In this document: piece by piece, positions 17,255 through 25,735 of the stretch
Position numbering within the stretch: the first letter of the stretch is position 1
How the letters are laid out: the number at the start of each line of letters is the position of its first letter
DNA from: an uncultured Desulfobacterales bacterium
Lineage (GTDB): Bacteria; Desulfobacterota; Desulfobulbia; Desulfobulbales; Desulfocapsaceae
DNA length: 64,000 nt
Reading direction: 5' to 3'
Assembly (NCBI GenBank): GCA_937915545.1
Contig: CALGIJ010000021.1
Span: forward strand, 62,001-126,000
The notes under the pieces: model-generated
Told to the model about the DNA's origin: nothing
What the model saw: the letters and a program-made list of their open reading frames with translations, nothing else
Database searches by the model: none
Program-made: the position numbers and the translations under genes

Positions 17255-18058
17255 CTATTTTGGATCAATGTTATGTACCCAATACACGGCACCGATTTCA
17301 ATGCCTTTCTCGACATCGTCCTTCTTCATTTTCCACGAGGCTTCGCTGAGGGCGGCAAAGCCCCACCAGCCGGCCTTCGGCATAGCATAGGAGAAGACGC
17401 CGTTGGCGTCGGTCTTGACCACCTGGGTGATATAGGGGTCGCTGGGCGGCTTGAGATGCCCTTTCTTGCCCGCGGCCGGGTTGAGATACTCCACCTCGAC
17501 CGGAACATTTGCCGCCGGCTGCCCCTTGACCAGCACCTGACCGGTGAAGAGGTTGCCGGTCCACAGCCCGTAGGGGCGGCTCAGGGGGACGATCTCCGTT
17601 TCCAGGCCCACCGGCTGGTCCCAGCCCTCCTCGAGACCGAGGGCGTTGACGCACACCTTGGTGTAGTGGATGATGAAGACATCTTCGGCCGGCTCCCAGT
17701 ACGGGGCCGGCTCGAGGAAGAAGGTGTAGTCACCGGGCCGCTTGATCTGGTAGTTGCCCTGCCAGTAGGTGAAGCTCTCCGTCTGCTCGGCGCTCTTGCC
17801 CTTTTGGGCGGCGAGCGAGGCCAGCAGGTCGGTTTTTTCTCCTCCTGCCATCACCCCGAACTGCCTGGGTTTTGCCATCTCCATATAGGGCCCCTCCATG
17901 GGGTGAATGAACTTCACCGCCAGACCGAGCTTCTTGTCATCGTCCTGGGTAACGATATCATCCGAGGGGGTAATGACGCCGAAATGGGCCAGGGCCTGCG
18001 TAGCGACGAAGAGCGAAGAGGCGGCGGCAAGGGCCACGACAGTAAAATTGTTACTCAT
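17255..18058 (-). CDS. NikK-like periplasmic DUF4198 protein
   Basis: A 267-residue exported protein of the DUF4198 family, first gene of the nickel/cobalt ECF operon. The signal peptide should be cleaved at ALA before HFGVITPSDDIV, again giving an N-terminal histidine. The body is beta-rich with conserved GDYTFFLEPAPYWEP, and the C-terminal half has the carboxypeptidase-like pattern KTDANGVFSYAMPKAGWWGFA. Such proteins accompany CbiM/NikM importers and are thought to deliver metal in the periplasm. The ATG at 18058 follows an AGGAG box; the longer frame to 18097 is not supported. Confidence 0.85.
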   Translation of the reverse strand: MSNNFTVVALAAASSLFVATQALAHFGVITPSDDIVTQDDDKKLGLAVKFIHPMEGPYMEMAKPRQFGVMAGGEKTDLLASLAAQKGKSAEQTESFTYWQGNYQIKRPGDYTFFLEPAPYWEPAEDVFIIHYTKVCVNALGLEEGWDQPVGLETEIVPLSRPYGLWTGNLFTGQVLVKGQPAANVPVEVEYLNPAAGKKGHLKPPSDPYITQVVKTDANGVFSYAMPKAGWWGFAALSEASWKMKKDDVEKGIEIGAVYWVHNIDPK

Positions 18059-18162
18059 GGGAGTCTCCTGGGATTTATTGTTCAATTTCAAATACATTGC
18101 ACAGCGGGAAAGCCAATTGCGACCAACTCATACGATATTTTTTCGTTTCGTGTGCGTACCAT

Positions 18163-18186
18163 GCATGATATACATGCCCCTGTCAA
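18163..18186 (-). promoter_or_regulatory. Promoter of the nickel ECF operon with a palindrome in the spacer
   Basis: On the minus strand TTGACA (18181-18186) is a consensus -35 box. Within the following spacer lies GCATGTATATCATGC (18163-18177), with perfect GCATG/CATGC arms, well placed for a repressor. The -10 is weak (CATGGT at 17-bp spacing). Further downstream, at 18144-18154, is GCACACGAAAC, related to motifs before other metal-uptake genes in the window. Confidence 0.5.
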
Positions 18187-18262
18187 CGGTTTTCTCGACC
18201 GCTGCAGACCGGGCGCCAGCGAAGATTTCTCATATTTTCAACGAGCCAGGGAGAAAGCGGAG

Positions 18263-18445
18263 ATGCGTTGCAGGCACATCACAGTGACCATCACCACCGG
18301 CCTGCTGATCCTCGCCAGGCTGCAACCGGCGCTGGCCAGCGACAAAGGAGAAGAGGCGGCAGCCGCGTTGCAGGAGCCTACCACCATCAACGGCACCATC
18401 GCGGAATTCTCCCCGAGAGCCGCCTGGCGGCTGTGGTCGGGGTAA
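18263..18445 (+). CDS. Short signal-peptide ORF, possibly a decayed exported protein
   Basis: A 60-residue frame between the divergent nickel and TonB operons. It begins with a plausible signal peptide (MRCRHITVTITTGLLILARL, cleavage after ALA) and an AGGGAG box nine bases upstream, then continues only about 35 residues before a stop. A different frame stays open to 18540. The layout suits the truncated start of a larger exported protein, perhaps an outer-membrane receptor, but nothing in the remaining sequence proves it. Confidence 0.3.
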   Translation: MRCRHITVTITTGLLILARLQPALASDKGEEAAAALQEPTTINGTIAEFSPRAAWRLWSG

Positions 18446-18725
18446 CACTCAGCGAAGGACTCGGAGGCAAGATCGAATCCGGCCACGACACCGATTACGG
18501 CAGTGCCGACGGCGTAGCGGCGAAGGGGCCGACGCGGTGACCGCGCAGCTTTCCGACGAATTTTCCTTCCCAAAATACTCCGTACCAGAGGCCCCCGCAC
18601 AGGTCTCGCCCTCATCGCCCCACCGGCCATGCGTCCCTTGCTGCGCATGACCGATGGGGCGGGCCTCTTCGTACCTCCCGGTGCAGCTTCGATTTTCCTT
18701 GACTTGATAATTACAACAGGATTAC

Positions 18726-18754
18726 TGTAACACGGATTCGTTTTGAGTGTTACA
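18726..18754. promoter_or_regulatory. NikR-like operator upstream of the FmdE/TonB operon
   Basis: TGTAACAC at 18726-18733 and GTGTTACA at 18747-18754 form a perfect 8-bp inverted repeat with a 13-bp spacer. It lies 52 bp before the start codon at 18806, just downstream of TTGACT (18699-18704), a possible -35 box. GTGTTAC/GTAACAC half-sites spaced 13-14 bp have been reported for nickel-responsive NikR in deltaproteobacteria; I recall the half-sites but am not sure of their published orientation. Confidence 0.6.
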
Positions 18755-18805
18755 GGGCCTTGCGGCAAGGAGCGCAACATCGATTGCACACCCTCATGAT
18801 TACAG

Positions 18806-19771
18806 ATGGATAAGTCCGAAGCTCTGCGAGCTATCCACCATGACCAGCTTGAGTATATCCAGAAGAACGTGGCAGTCGACTTCGACAATACTCGCCAGAT
18901 GCCGCTTACCTTTCACTACCGTGGCCGCAGGTATGCCGTTGAAGAAATTGTCTGCAGTTGCCGCACCAACCTGGAACACGCTACGGCAGGCTACCTCGTC
19001 CAGGTCCAGGGCGATGAGGTTTTTTATCTTTACATGCAAGCCGAGCGTCTGGCCTTCCCGAAATCCATACAACCGGCGTTCTGGGTACTCTCCTTTCGCA
19101 TCCACAATCGTAATGAACTGATGACCTGGTTTACAGAGGAGCGCACAATGCTGGCCAATATCTCTCTCAAACGGGTCGTTGACTTTCACGGCCATATATG
19201 CCCAGAACTGGCGATGGGGGGCAAGTTCTGCGAATTCGTGCAAGGTTTGATCAACAGCGGCGATATCCCCACCAGCGGCATCGCCATCGTTGCCGAGAAC
19301 ACCACCTCGGCGCTGGACGCCATCCAGATCTTGCTCGGCGCTACCGTCGGCAACCGCCGCCTGGCAGTCATGGATTTCGGCAAGCACAACTACACCGTCT
19401 TCAGCCGTCCTGCAAACAGAGGGTGGCGGCTTCGTCAAAAGGTGTTGCACTTCGGCGACGAGGAGAACTTTCAGGCGCTCGAGGAGAAGATCGCCAAAAA
19501 CCTGGCATTGATCGAGGATGTCGTTCGTTTTCAGCAACTCATCGATGACCGGGTGCGAAGGCTCCTTGAGATTACCCCGCAGGAACTCTTCCTGATAGAG
19601 GAAGTGGCGCCCTCCCCCCCGCCACCGGAATCCGCCAGCACCTATCTGATCTGTTCCGCCTGCGGCGAACAGGTGCTGGCCGGTCACAGTATCAAGAGCC
19701 GGGAGGCGGTGCTCTGCCTGCCCTGCTACCAGAAGATGGCACTGGAAGTCAGCTCGCCTGCCATCCACTAA
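18806..19771 (+). CDS. FmdE-family protein with extra N-terminal domain and C-terminal zinc ribbon
   Basis: A 321-residue protein. The FmdE core starts near residue 118 and shows FHGHICPELAMGGK (His128, His130, Cys132) and a downstream TTSALDAIQILLGATVG block. The last 50 residues have a zinc-ribbon pattern, CSACGEQ and CLPCYQK. The first 115 residues are an added domain that I do not recognise, with an IVCSCRTNLEHAT segment. Family members resemble subunit E of formylmethanofuran dehydrogenase, but no other subunit of that enzyme is present. It is the first gene of a TonB/ExbB/ExbD operon behind a NikR-like site and divergent from a nickel importer, so a role in handling imported metal or metal chelate is likely (inference). 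An internal ATG (19148) could start a core-only form. Confidence 0.85.
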   Translation: MDKSEALRAIHHDQLEYIQKNVAVDFDNTRQMPLTFHYRGRRYAVEEIVCSCRTNLEHATAGYLVQVQGDEVFYLYMQAERLAFPKSIQPAFWVLSFRIHNRNELMTWFTEERTMLANISLKRVVDFHGHICPELAMGGKFCEFVQGLINSGDIPTSGIAIVAENTTSALDAIQILLGATVGNRRLAVMDFGKHNYTVFSRPANRGWRLRQKVLHFGDEENFQALEEKIAKNLALIEDVVRFQQLIDDRVRRLLEITPQELFLIEEVAPSPPPPESASTYLICSACGEQVLAGHSIKSREAVLCLPCYQKMALEVSSPAIH

Positions 19772-19793
19772 CTTCTTTCCTAGGACCTTATTC

Positions 19794-20555
19794 ATGCACC
19801 GCACAATCCTCACCGCGCTGGCGGTGATGCACTTCGCGCTCTCGGCAGGGCCGCTGGCGGCGGTTGAAACCGACCAGATCAAAAAACCGCTGGCCGAATC
19901 GATCCGTATCCGCCAGACCACCCAGCAGGACGAAGAAAGATGGCGTGACGACAAAGAAAAATTATTAGCCCGCTATGATCAATTGACCGAAAGCAAAAAA
20001 CACATGAGCGAGCGCCAGGCCGCCCTGGAAGAGCGGGTAAGCGGGGCCAAGGCTCGTATCGCCACGAAAGAAAAGGAACTTGCCGACAGCGAACGGTTGC
20101 AGCAGGAAATCACCCCGCTGATCCACAGCCTGACCGTCGAACTTCAGGAATTCGTCGCCGGCGACCTGCCCTTTCTCGCCGAGGAACGGGCCACGCGCCT
20201 GCGGCGCCTTGCTGAACTGCGCGACGACCCGGAAGTGAGCACCAGCGAAAAATTCCGCAAGGTCCTCGAAGCGATGCTGGTCGAGGTCGAGTACGGCAAT
20301 ACCATCGAGGTGACCCGCGAGACCATTGCCTTGGAAGGCCGCGACACCCTGGTCGATATCTTCCGCCTTGGCAGGGTGGCCCTCTTTTTTCAGACCCTCG
20401 ACCAGAAAAGCAGCGGTTATTACGATGTCGCCGCAGGGGCCTGGAAGCCCCTGGCCGAGGAGTATACCCGCGACCTGACCACGGCCATGGAGATCGGCGC
20501 TAAACGCCGCCCGGCGGAATTGCTGGCCCTGCCCCTGGGGAGGTTGCAACGATGA
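19794..20555 (+). CDS. DUF3450 exported coiled-coil protein of a TonB2-type system
   Basis: A 253-residue protein with a signal peptide and a long charged coiled coil over about residues 30-110, followed by the globular DUF3450 part (FRLGRVALFFQTLDQKSSGYYD). In Vibrio and many marine or anaerobic proteobacteria DUF3450 genes sit at the head of the TonB2/TtpC gene set and are thought to be periplasmic partners of the energising complex. Here it overlaps the next gene by 4 bp and follows the FmdE gene by 22 bp, so all are likely one transcript. Confidence 0.88.
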   Translation: MHRTILTALAVMHFALSAGPLAAVETDQIKKPLAESIRIRQTTQQDEERWRDDKEKLLARYDQLTESKKHMSERQAALEERVSGAKARIATKEKELADSERLQQEITPLIHSLTVELQEFVAGDLPFLAEERATRLRRLAELRDDPEVSTSEKFRKVLEAMLVEVEYGNTIEVTRETIALEGRDTLVDIFRLGRVALFFQTLDQKSSGYYDVAAGAWKPLAEEYTRDLTTAMEIGAKRRPAELLALPLGRLQR

Positions 20556-21997
20556 AATCTTCTCTAATTCTTCCCATCACTTTTGCCATACTCTTCACCC
20601 TGGGGGTCGGCGCCGCAAGCGAGGCTGCCGACGACATGCGCCGGCAGCAGGCCGAGGCCCGCGAGACCTTGCTGCAGCTCAAGGCCAAGGCTGCCGCCGA
20701 GGAAGAGGCGGCGAGAGAGGAGGCCGCGCAAAGCCGGGCAAAAATCGCCGCCGACCGTGCCGCCCTGGAACAGGCGGTGCGACAGCTGGAAGAGCAGACA
20801 GCCTCCCTGGAACGGAAGGTGAGCTCCCTCGACGAAGAGGAAAAGCGCCTGGCGGAACAGGAAAAAGGCCTCCTCGCCCAGCTTGCCGCCACCGACGCGA
20901 TGGTCCGCGAGTTGGTCGGGGTGCTGCGCATCCACGCCAAGGACCTGCAAAGCCTCTTGGCCGGCAGCCTGCAGTCGGCCTTCGGCGACCAGGCCGGCCC
21001 GGCGCTTTCGGCAATCGCCGAGCAAGCGCAGTTCCCCGGGATGGAGGAGATCGCCGCCATGAATGCCGCCCTGCGCCGGCAACTTGGTGATGGCGGCGCG
21101 GTGCGTATTACCAGGGGGCCGATCGTCGACCGCTCTGGCAACGCCGTGGACGCGGAAATTCTCGTCCTCGGCAATTTCACCGCCGCGTATCGCCTCGGAG
21201 ACGAAGTCGGCTTTCTCAACTACTCCCCTGCCGGCAGGAAGCTCTTCGCCCTCTCCCGCCTGCCCTCACGGGCCCAGCAGAAGATGATCCGCGACTATAT
21301 GGACGGCAAGAGCGAGGCGGTGGTGATCGATGTCACCCGGGGCGCCGCCCTTGGCCAGATGACCCGCACCCCGACCTTCTGGCAGCAGGTGCAAAGCGGC
21401 GGCCCTCTGGTCTGGCCGATTCTCGCCATTTTTGCGATCGCCTCTCTGCTCATCGCCGAGCGCCTGGTCTTTTTGTTGAGAAACCGGCAGAACGCTCATC
21501 TCCTCTTCGAAAGCCTGGCGGCCATGGCGGAGCGGGGAGACTGGCAGGCTTGCCGCGACCAGTGCTTCAAGCTGGCTGGCAAGCCCCTGGCGCGGGTACT
21601 CGCCGCCGGCATCGATCATTGCCAGGGTGGTCGCGACCTCATGGAGAATGGCCTGCAGGAGGCTATTCTCAGGGAAATTCCGCCGATGGAACGATTTCTC
21701 TCCAGCCTGGCCATGCTCGCCGCCATCGCCCCGCTCCTCGGCCTGCTCGGCACGGTGACGGGCATGATCGACACCTTTCACGTCATCACCCAATACGGTA
21801 CCGGCGACCCGCGGATGATGTCCGGCGGCATCTCGGTGGCCCTGGTCACCACCATGCTCGGCCTGGGGGTGGCCATTCCCATCATGCTCGTCCATACCCT
21901 GCTCAGCCGGGCGGTGGACAATCGCATCGCCGAACTCGAGGAAAAGGCGGTGGCCCTGGTCAACCTCCGCTTCAGCAAAGGCCATGGTTCCTGTTGA
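20552..21997 (+). CDS. TtpC-like MotA/TolQ/ExbB proton channel protein with periplasmic coiled-coil domain
   Basis: A 481-residue protein. A signal peptide and a coiled coil of about 100 residues are followed by a periplasmic globular region. The C-terminal 190 residues are an ExbB/TolQ channel domain with three helices and the conserved LGLLGTVTGMIDTFHVI segment. This matches TtpC, the extra ExbB-like component needed by TonB2 systems. The next gene, a conventional ExbB, starts 14 bp before its stop, indicating translational coupling. Confidence 0.9.
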   Translation: MKSSLILPITFAILFTLGVGAASEAADDMRRQQAEARETLLQLKAKAAAEEEAAREEAAQSRAKIAADRAALEQAVRQLEEQTASLERKVSSLDEEEKRLAEQEKGLLAQLAATDAMVRELVGVLRIHAKDLQSLLAGSLQSAFGDQAGPALSAIAEQAQFPGMEEIAAMNAALRRQLGDGGAVRITRGPIVDRSGNAVDAEILVLGNFTAAYRLGDEVGFLNYSPAGRKLFALSRLPSRAQQKMIRDYMDGKSEAVVIDVTRGAALGQMTRTPTFWQQVQSGGPLVWPILAIFAIASLLIAERLVFLLRNRQNAHLLFESLAAMAERGDWQACRDQCFKLAGKPLARVLAAGIDHCQGGRDLMENGLQEAILREIPPMERFLSSLAMLAAIAPLLGLLGTVTGMIDTFHVITQYGTGDPRMMSGGISVALVTTMLGLGVAIPIMLVHTLLSRAVDNRIAELEEKAVALVNLRFSKGHGSC

Positions 21998-22658
21998 AGC
22001 CCTGCTGAACAGCTGGCACCAGTTCCTTGGCTTCATGGACGCCGGGGGACCGGTGATGTGGCCACTCGCTATGGTCAGCGTGGTGATGTGGTTTTTGATC
22101 ATCGACCGGGCGCTGTTCATCGGCCGCCTCTATCGCCACCCCTTAAGCTTTGCGCAAGCGCACCGCCTCATCGCAACAGGGGCCCTGCCGGAAAAGCGCC
22201 AAAAAGGTGGCGCCCTAGGGCGACTGGTCACCCTGGTGCTGCTTTCCAGCCAGGATCCGCACCACTCCGCCGCGGAGGTTCTCGACCCTGCCGTCCGCGT
22301 TCTACAACGATCGCTGACCAACCACCTGGCGACCATTGGCGTGCTGGCGGCGGTGGCACCGCTGCTCGGTCTGCTCGGCACGGTCACCGGGATGATCACC
22401 ACCTTCGATGTCATGGCGCTGTTCGGCACCGGTAACGCCCGCGCCATGGCCGGCGGCATCTCCGAGGCCTTGATCACCACCCAGACCGGCCTTTTGGTGG
22501 CCATTCCCGGTCTCTACATGAAAACGTTTCTCGAGCGGCGCGCCGCCAATCTCGCCAGGCGCCTCAGCGCCGCCGCCCTCTATCTGCAACGGCATCTGCC
22601 AGTGGCCATAACCCCAACTGCAGCCCTCCCACAGGCTGCCCGCGAGACCCGATGCTGA
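21984..22658 (+). CDS. exbB: ExbB biopolymer transport proton channel subunit
   Basis: A 224-residue inner-membrane protein with three helices and the family block APLLGLLGTVTGMITTFDVMALFGTGNARAMAGG in the second half (quoted here in outline; residues about 130-165). It forms the proton channel with ExbD that drives TonB. It overlaps the TtpC-like gene by 14 bp and ExbD by 7 bp. Confidence 0.92.
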   Translation: MVPVEALLNSWHQFLGFMDAGGPVMWPLAMVSVVMWFLIIDRALFIGRLYRHPLSFAQAHRLIATGALPEKRQKGGALGRLVTLVLLSSQDPHHSAAEVLDPAVRVLQRSLTNHLATIGVLAAVAPLLGLLGTVTGMITTFDVMALFGTGNARAMAGGISEALITTQTGLLVAIPGLYMKTFLERRAANLARRLSAAALYLQRHLPVAITPTAALPQAARETRC

Positions 22659-23077
22659 ACATCACCGCCTCCCGACGGAAAAACCGCGCCAGTGTCGAGC
22701 TGAACATGGCCCCGCTGATCGATATGGTCTTCATCCTGCTCATCTTTTTCCTGGTCACCACCAGCTTTATCAAGGAGACCGGCATCGAGGTCAGCCGGCC
22801 GACGGCGACCACCGCCGAACAAAAGGAGAAGGCCACGCTGCTCGTCGGCGTCGATGCCGACAACCGCATCTACTTCGACCACCGCGAGATCGATATACGC
22901 GCCGTGCGCGCCAATATCGAGCGCGGGCTGGCCGAGAACCCGGAAGGGTCGGTAGTTATCGTCGCCGACAAGGCCAGCGCCACCGGCGTGGCCATCGAGG
23001 TCATGGACGGCTGCCGCCTGGCCGGGGCCAAAAACGTCTCCATCGCCGCCAAGCTGCCGCAAGGAGACGCCAGGTGA
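22652..23077 (+). CDS. exbD: ExbD biopolymer transport protein
   Basis: A 141-residue single-pass protein. NMAPLIDMVFILLIFFLVT is the signature transmembrane segment, with the essential proton-carrying aspartate at residue 24. The remainder is the periplasmic domain. It overlaps exbB at its start and tonB at its end (GTGA overlap). Confidence 0.93.
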   Translation: MLNITASRRKNRASVELNMAPLIDMVFILLIFFLVTTSFIKETGIEVSRPTATTAEQKEKATLLVGVDADNRIYFDHREIDIRAVRANIERGLAENPEGSVVIVADKASATGVAIEVMDGCRLAGAKNVSIAAKLPQGDAR

Positions 23078-23763
23078 GCTGCGCCGTCATTGCCCCCGAA
23101 CAACTCGAAGGACGATGGCCGCAACGCCTGCGAAAACTGCTGGCGCCGGCCGCGGCCGCCCTGCTGATCAACTTCGCCCTGTTCGGGCTGATGCCCTACC
23201 TGCTCACCAGGGATGGCGGTGAAGCCAAGAACCAGGATATGGCGATTCCGGTGAACGTCATCCGTCTCAAACAACCCGAGTCACCGGTCAAACGCACCCC
23301 GGAGAAGCCGCCGGAGCCGCCGCCGCCCAAGAAAACGGTGAAGCCACCGCAGGCAAAAGCCGTCCCCACCAAGCTTTCCTTGCCCTTCGCCATCAACCCG
23401 CGCCTGCCCTCCTCCCCGTCGACCCTCAACCTGCCGGTGATGCCGCCGGGCCGCATCGGGGTGCCCACCGATATCGTGGGCGACGACGACCTCGACGCCC
23501 CGCTCAGCGTAGTAGTGCGCGTGCCGCCGGTCTACCCCCTGGGAGCGAAGAATCGCGGCACCGAGGGCTGGGTCAAGGTGCGCTTTATCGTCAATGAAGA
23601 CGGCACGGTCCACGGGGTGACCGTGGTTGACAGCCAGCCGCAGAAGACCTTCGACGAAGCGGTCATCCGCGCCGTCTCCGGCTGGCGCTTCAAGGCCGGC
23701 ACGGTCGGCGGGGTGCCGGTGAAGAGCCAGGCCGAAACTGTGGTGCGCTTTAAACTCGATTAA
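23074..23763 (+). CDS. tonB: TonB energy-transducing protein
   Basis: A 229-residue protein with one N-terminal membrane anchor (about residues 24-45), a proline/lysine-rich periplasmic spacer (SPVKRTPEKPPEPPPPKKT) and a C-terminal TonB domain with PPVYPLGAKNRGTEGWVKVRF and VSGWRFKAGTV. It transmits proton-motive force to outer-membrane receptors, of which two are encoded at 50771 and 60319. The start codon is GTG, overlapping the exbD stop, so its translation depends on exbD. Confidence 0.94.
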   Translation: MSCAVIAPEQLEGRWPQRLRKLLAPAAAALLINFALFGLMPYLLTRDGGEAKNQDMAIPVNVIRLKQPESPVKRTPEKPPEPPPPKKTVKPPQAKAVPTKLSLPFAINPRLPSSPSTLNLPVMPPGRIGVPTDIVGDDDLDAPLSVVVRVPPVYPLGAKNRGTEGWVKVRFIVNEDGTVHGVTVVDSQPQKTFDEAVIRAVSGWRFKAGTVGGVPVKSQAETVVRFKLD

Positions 23764-23777
23764 GCGGAGTCCCAGCC

Positions 23778-25019
23778 ATGCCTACCCACCCTCTCATTGT
23801 CAGTACCCTGCTGCTCCTCTTCCTCCTCACGTCCGCCATGCCACCGCAAGCGACGGCAGCAGAGAGCAAGAAGAACGACCTCCCCCCCGCGGCCCGGGCC
23901 ATCCTCGTAAAAGCACACCAATTGATCAACGACAAAGCCTATGCCCAGGCAACCCAAGTCCTAGCCGACTTTCAGCGCACCGCGCCCGCAGGTCAGGCCA
24001 GGACTGGCGAAGACAAAGGTTGGTTCCATGCCGAAGTCTGCAACACTCTGGGCATCTGCCTGCTCTATCGAGAAAAATACAGCGAGGCCGCCGAAGCTCT
24101 GACCAAGGCGGTGGAGAGTGACCCCAACCACCAGGGAGCCCAGGTCAACCTTGGCAAGGCACTGTACGAACTCGGCCGGCACGGGCCGGCCGCCGAGTGC
24201 TTTCTTTCCGCCTATACCATTGGCGGCAACACCAACCCGGAATACCTCTATTTTGCCGCCGTCGCCCGCATGCTCGACAAGCACTACGCCCAGGCCGTCC
24301 CCCTGTTCGAGCGACTCCTCGCCGAACACCCGGCCAAGGTACAGACAGAATGGCGGGAAAATCTCATCCATGCCCTGCAGGGCGCCGGAGAACACCGCCG
24401 TGCCCTGCCCCATATCAAAAGCCTCGGCGAGAGCCTGACTGGCGACAAGCAGCGCCAATGGCAGGAGATTCTTCTGCACCAGTACCTGTATCTCGGCATG
24501 GACGAGGAGGCCCTGGTCTACGCCGAGAAGCTGTGCGCCACAACCCCGGCAGAGCCAAAGTGGTGGCGTGCCCTGACCCATATCCACCTGCAGCACAACC
24601 GTTATAAGGAGGCCCTCTCCAGCCTGCTGATCACCAGCTATCTCAGTCCACCCACCCCCGAAGAAGCACGGCTCACCGCCGATCTCTACCTCCAGCTCGG
24701 GGTACCGCGACAGGCGGTGTCTCGCTACAAAGCTATGATCGGCGAAAAGTTCACCCCACAGTTGCTCACAAATCTGCTGGTTGCTCTGCAGCAGACGGGA
24801 AATACGGAAGAGGCCCTCAATGCCCTGGAGAAATTCGCCCCCTCGCCTCTCGCCCCCGACTTGGCGCTGCAAAGAGCCGATCTCCTCTTTACCCTTGGCC
24901 GTTACCAGGAAGCCGCCAAACTCTATAACAAAATTGCCTCCACCAGCACCGGGAAACAACGAGACCGGGCCCTACAGATGGTGGAGTATGCCAAGGCACG
25001 ACTCGCAGAGAACGGGTAG
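23778..25019 (+). CDS. TPR-repeat exported protein of the TonB2 operon
   Basis: A 413-residue protein with a signal peptide (cleavage likely after ATAAE) and tetratricopeptide-type helical repeats through most of its length, for instance LLYREKYSEAAEALTKAVE and ALYELGRHGPAAECFLSAY. A TPR protein closes most TonB2/TtpC gene sets and is thought to act as a periplasmic scaffold for the complex. It starts 14 bp after tonB and is the last gene of the operon. Confidence 0.88.
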   Translation: MPTHPLIVSTLLLLFLLTSAMPPQATAAESKKNDLPPAARAILVKAHQLINDKAYAQATQVLADFQRTAPAGQARTGEDKGWFHAEVCNTLGICLLYREKYSEAAEALTKAVESDPNHQGAQVNLGKALYELGRHGPAAECFLSAYTIGGNTNPEYLYFAAVARMLDKHYAQAVPLFERLLAEHPAKVQTEWRENLIHALQGAGEHRRALPHIKSLGESLTGDKQRQWQEILLHQYLYLGMDEEALVYAEKLCATTPAEPKWWRALTHIHLQHNRYKEALSSLLITSYLSPPTPEEARLTADLYLQLGVPRQAVSRYKAMIGEKFTPQLLTNLLVALQQTGNTEEALNALEKFAPSPLAPDLALQRADLLFTLGRYQEAAKLYNKIASTSTGKQRDRALQMVEYAKARLAENG

Positions 25020-25103
25020 CTTCCCCGTCATGAAGGAGCAGCAGCGGTCAGGACACACCCGCCATGCTTCCTCTTCGCCACCGGCATGGGCCAGCCAGCA
25101 CTC
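25020..25103. other. Intergenic tail after the TonB operon
   Basis: No convincing terminator hairpin was seen directly after the TPR gene. The next feature is a doubtful small gene on the opposite strand. Confidence 0.3.
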
Positions 25104-25391
25104 TCAGATCATCTCCTCGTTGCCCCATTCCTCGCCTATGGAATAGAGCGGGTCTCCCTGCTCTCCCCGGTCGCAGGCAGAAGAGAACTGCGCCACCTTA
25201 CGAAAGACGCCGGCGGGGGTGTCGGCACCGCCCGACTCCTGGTAGCGGCGACAGGTTTCTTCCCGGGTGGCGCCACGATTCCATCCAGCCAGACCACCTG
25301 TGAGAGCCGCCACCCGCCGTTCTATCCACCCGCCGTGGGCGCGCCGCAGTTCATAACGCAGTTGTTTCCGCGCCGCGGCGAGAGCAGCCAC
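25104..25391 (-). CDS. Small hypothetical protein (doubtful)
   Basis: A 95-residue frame starting at GTG, with a balanced amino-acid composition and an acidic end. The same frame stays open upstream without a start codon, into the end of the histidine-rich gene at 25463. No domain is recognised and no good ribosome site precedes the GTG. Its composition looks more protein-like than that of the opposite strand, so I list it with low confidence. It would be co-transcribed with the histidine-rich gene. Confidence 0.35.
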   Translation of the reverse strand: MAALAAARKQLRYELRRAHGGWIERRVAALTGGLAGWNRGATREETCRRYQESGGADTPAGVFRKVAQFSSACDRGEQGDPLYSIGEEWGNEEMI

Positions 25392-25462
25392 CCATTCATT
25401 GCACCAGGCGTAGCCGACTCTCTTTACAGAAGAGTCGGCCTGGCATGAATTCGGCGAGTTAT

Positions 25463-25735
25463 CTACTTCTTGTGCTTATGCTCGTGGGGCTCGTGCTCAT
25501 GTCCGGGATGGTCGTGATGATGAGCGGCACCCCCCTCGGGGTGGTGCTGGTGCCCGTGGGTGCTGCCATCACCGCGATGGGCATGGTCATGCTCATGTTG
25601 ATAAGTGTGGGGATGATTGTGGTGATGGTGGTGCGGATGGGAATGCTCCTTACCATCATGCTGGTGGGCATGGTCATGGTCGTGCTCATGCTCGTGGCTG
25701 TGGGTATGGCTGTGCGGGTGTTTTCCCTGGCTCAT
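25463..25735 (-). CDS. Histidine-rich small protein, paralogue of the one at 7468
   Basis: A 90-residue protein with 37 histidines (41 percent), built like the protein at 7468-7734: MSQGKH start, alternating His-X, and the same SHPHHHHH centre. It has no signal peptide. The ATG at 25735 follows GAGGAGA, and the six-codon longer frame is not supported. It is divergent from a methyltransferase gene and adjacent to the TonB/FmdE operon, so a role in buffering an imported transition metal is plausible. Confidence 0.75.
   Translation of the reverse strand: MSQGKHPHSHTHSHEHEHDHDHAHQHDGKEHSHPHHHHHNHPHTYQHEHDHAHRGDGSTHGHQHHPEGGAAHHHDHPGHEHEPHEHKHKK

Noticed and set aside
18128..18133. TCATAC resembling an E. 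coli-type NikR half-site upstream of nikK
   Set aside because: The matching GTATGA half-site is not present at the required 16-bp distance.
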